Part shown: positions 4,783 through 5,563 of the stretch, piece after piece
Layout of the letters: the number at the start of each line of letters is the position of its first letter
Position numbering within the stretch: position 1 is the first letter of the stretch
The notes under the pieces: model-generated
What the model saw: only the letters and a program-made list of their open reading frames with translations
Told to the model about the DNA's origin: nothing
Database searches by the model: none
NCBI GenBank assembly: GCA_030042855.1
Contig: JASHYU010000174.1
Span: 1 to 5,563, forward strand
Direction: 5' to 3'
Origin: Thermoplasmata archaeon
GTDB taxonomy: Archaea; Thermoplasmatota; Thermoplasmata; UBA184
DNA length: 5,563 bases
Translations under genes and position numbers: made by a program

Positions 4783-5563
4783 CTAGGCTCCGTCCCGCTC
4801 GGGACCGACGGAGGTCGCGGGGACTCCCGGTCGGTCCTCGGGCACGGATCCGAAGCGGTCCGGATCGGTCACGGCGCGCAGGAAGACCACCATCTGGGCG
4901 ACCAGCGCAAGCGCGAAGACTCCGGCGTTCGAGAACTCGATCCACACGTAGAGCCCCGCGGCCATAAGACCGAACGACACGAAGAGCCAGAGGAGATATC
5001 GGGTAGCGACCCGAGATAGATCCTCGTCCCGGAAGAGCGCGATCAGGAGCCACGCGACGGCGACGGCCATCAACACGCTCGCCGCAACGGAGGAACCCAG
5101 CAGCCAGGCGAGTCCCGAAACGGTCGGGGGAGAGCAGACCATGACCGCCGGCTGGACGAGCAGGAACCGGCGCAGGCTGACGGGAAACCGCCGGAGGAAG
5201 AAGGAGAGCGAGAGGATCATCTCGAGCGCCATCGGAAACACGAACCAGGGCGAGATCACGGCCCGGACCGCGATCTCCACCGCACGATCCGCGGGCGCTC
5301 CCGAAACGACCGCGAGCGAATCCGAGATCAGGCTGAACGACCAGCCCATCAGGAACTCATTGGCGAGCACGAGAAGGATCACCGACGTCACGAAGACGTC
5401 GCGGTGCGCGAGGGCACCGGCCTCCGCGGGTCCGATCCGGGTCTGCCGGAGAAAGCCGAGGAAGACGAGGAACACGCTGGCGGACATGATGACCGCCGCG
5501 ACCCAGAAGCCCGCGACGATCCCGGCGGTCCCTCCCTCGGTAAAGTAGACGAGAACACCGACC
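4783..5563 (-). CDS. Polytopic membrane protein, paralogue of the neighbour's N-terminal half (5' end missing)
   Basis: The reading frame is open to the right edge, so the true start lies outside the window; 259 C-terminal residues are visible. An in-frame ATG at 5487 is not the start, because sequence before it ('VGVLVYFTEGG', 'AGIVAGFWVAAVIM') already aligns with residues ~51-75 of the 715-residue neighbour. Shared blocks follow in the same order: VLANEFLM (visible 65-72), SPWFVFPMALEM (104-115), a 'Q-A-V-M' helix, and 'SFGLMAAGLYVW' ending in 'PDRF'. By eye identity is about 30%. The protein has some seven or eight helices in the visible part, no cysteine motif, and ends shortly after the point equivalent to residue ~285 of its neighbour, thus lacking the second repeat and Fe-S tail. 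It may be a partner subunit of the larger protein or a diverged duplicate. I do not recognise a named family. Confidence 0.85.
   Translation of the reverse strand, partial: VGVLVYFTEGGTAGIVAGFWVAAVIMSASVFLVFLGFLRQTRIGPAEAGALAHRDVFVTSVILLVLANEFLMGWSFSLISDSLAVVSGAPADRAVEIAVRAVISPWFVFPMALEMILSLSFFLRRFPVSLRRFLLVQPAVMVCSPPTVSGLAWLLGSSVAASVLMAVAVAWLLIALFRDEDLSRVATRYLLWLFVSFGLMAAGLYVWIEFSNAGVFALALVAQMVVFLRAVTDPDRFGSVPEDRPGVPATSVGPERDGA

Overview
The window is GC-rich (roughly two thirds G+C by eye) and tightly packed. It holds five protein genes, two of them cut by the window edges. The best guess for the source is a high-GC archaeon, possibly in the Thermoplasmatota. The reasons are a TATA-like TTTAAG box at archaeal spacing before the large gene, weak or missing Shine-Dalgarno sites, and a polytopic iron-sulfur membrane protein of archaeal character. 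A bacterial origin cannot be excluded from this sequence alone, and no rRNA or tRNA is present to settle it.

Layout, left to right. (1) Positions 2-289, plus strand: the C-terminal half of a RibD-C/dihydrofolate-reductase-like oxidoreductase. (2) Positions 290-630: a gene-free gap between converging genes, with one inverted repeat just after the first gene. (3) Positions 631-1533 and 1548-2243, minus strand: an ABC-2-type exporter, permease first and ATPase second, 14 nt apart and surely one operon. (4) Positions 2265-2531: a structured spacer with a strong imperfect hairpin (10 bp + 6 bp around a one-base bulge), a smaller hairpin beside it and a near-perfect direct repeat. (5) Positions 2532-4679, minus strand: a 715-residue protein with about 15-16 membrane helices and a cysteine-rich, ferredoxin-like cytoplasmic tail. 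(6) Positions 4783-5563, minus strand: the 3' part of a second polytopic membrane gene that is clearly paralogous to the first ~290 residues of the 715-residue protein but stops before its iron-sulfur half.

All four minus-strand genes read the same way and may act together. The interesting unit is the pair of paralogous membrane proteins. They share VLANEFLM and WFxxxMxxEM motifs, and one carries a NapH/NosR-style iron-sulfur electron-transfer tail. Their neighbour is an exporter whose ATPase has a CcmA-like YLSH (Gln to His) Q-loop. A working hypothesis is a membrane redox complex, taking electrons from the cytoplasm, with a dedicated ABC transporter for a cofactor, substrate or assembly step. 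The sequence shows the gene order, paralogy and cysteine motifs; the joint function is inference.
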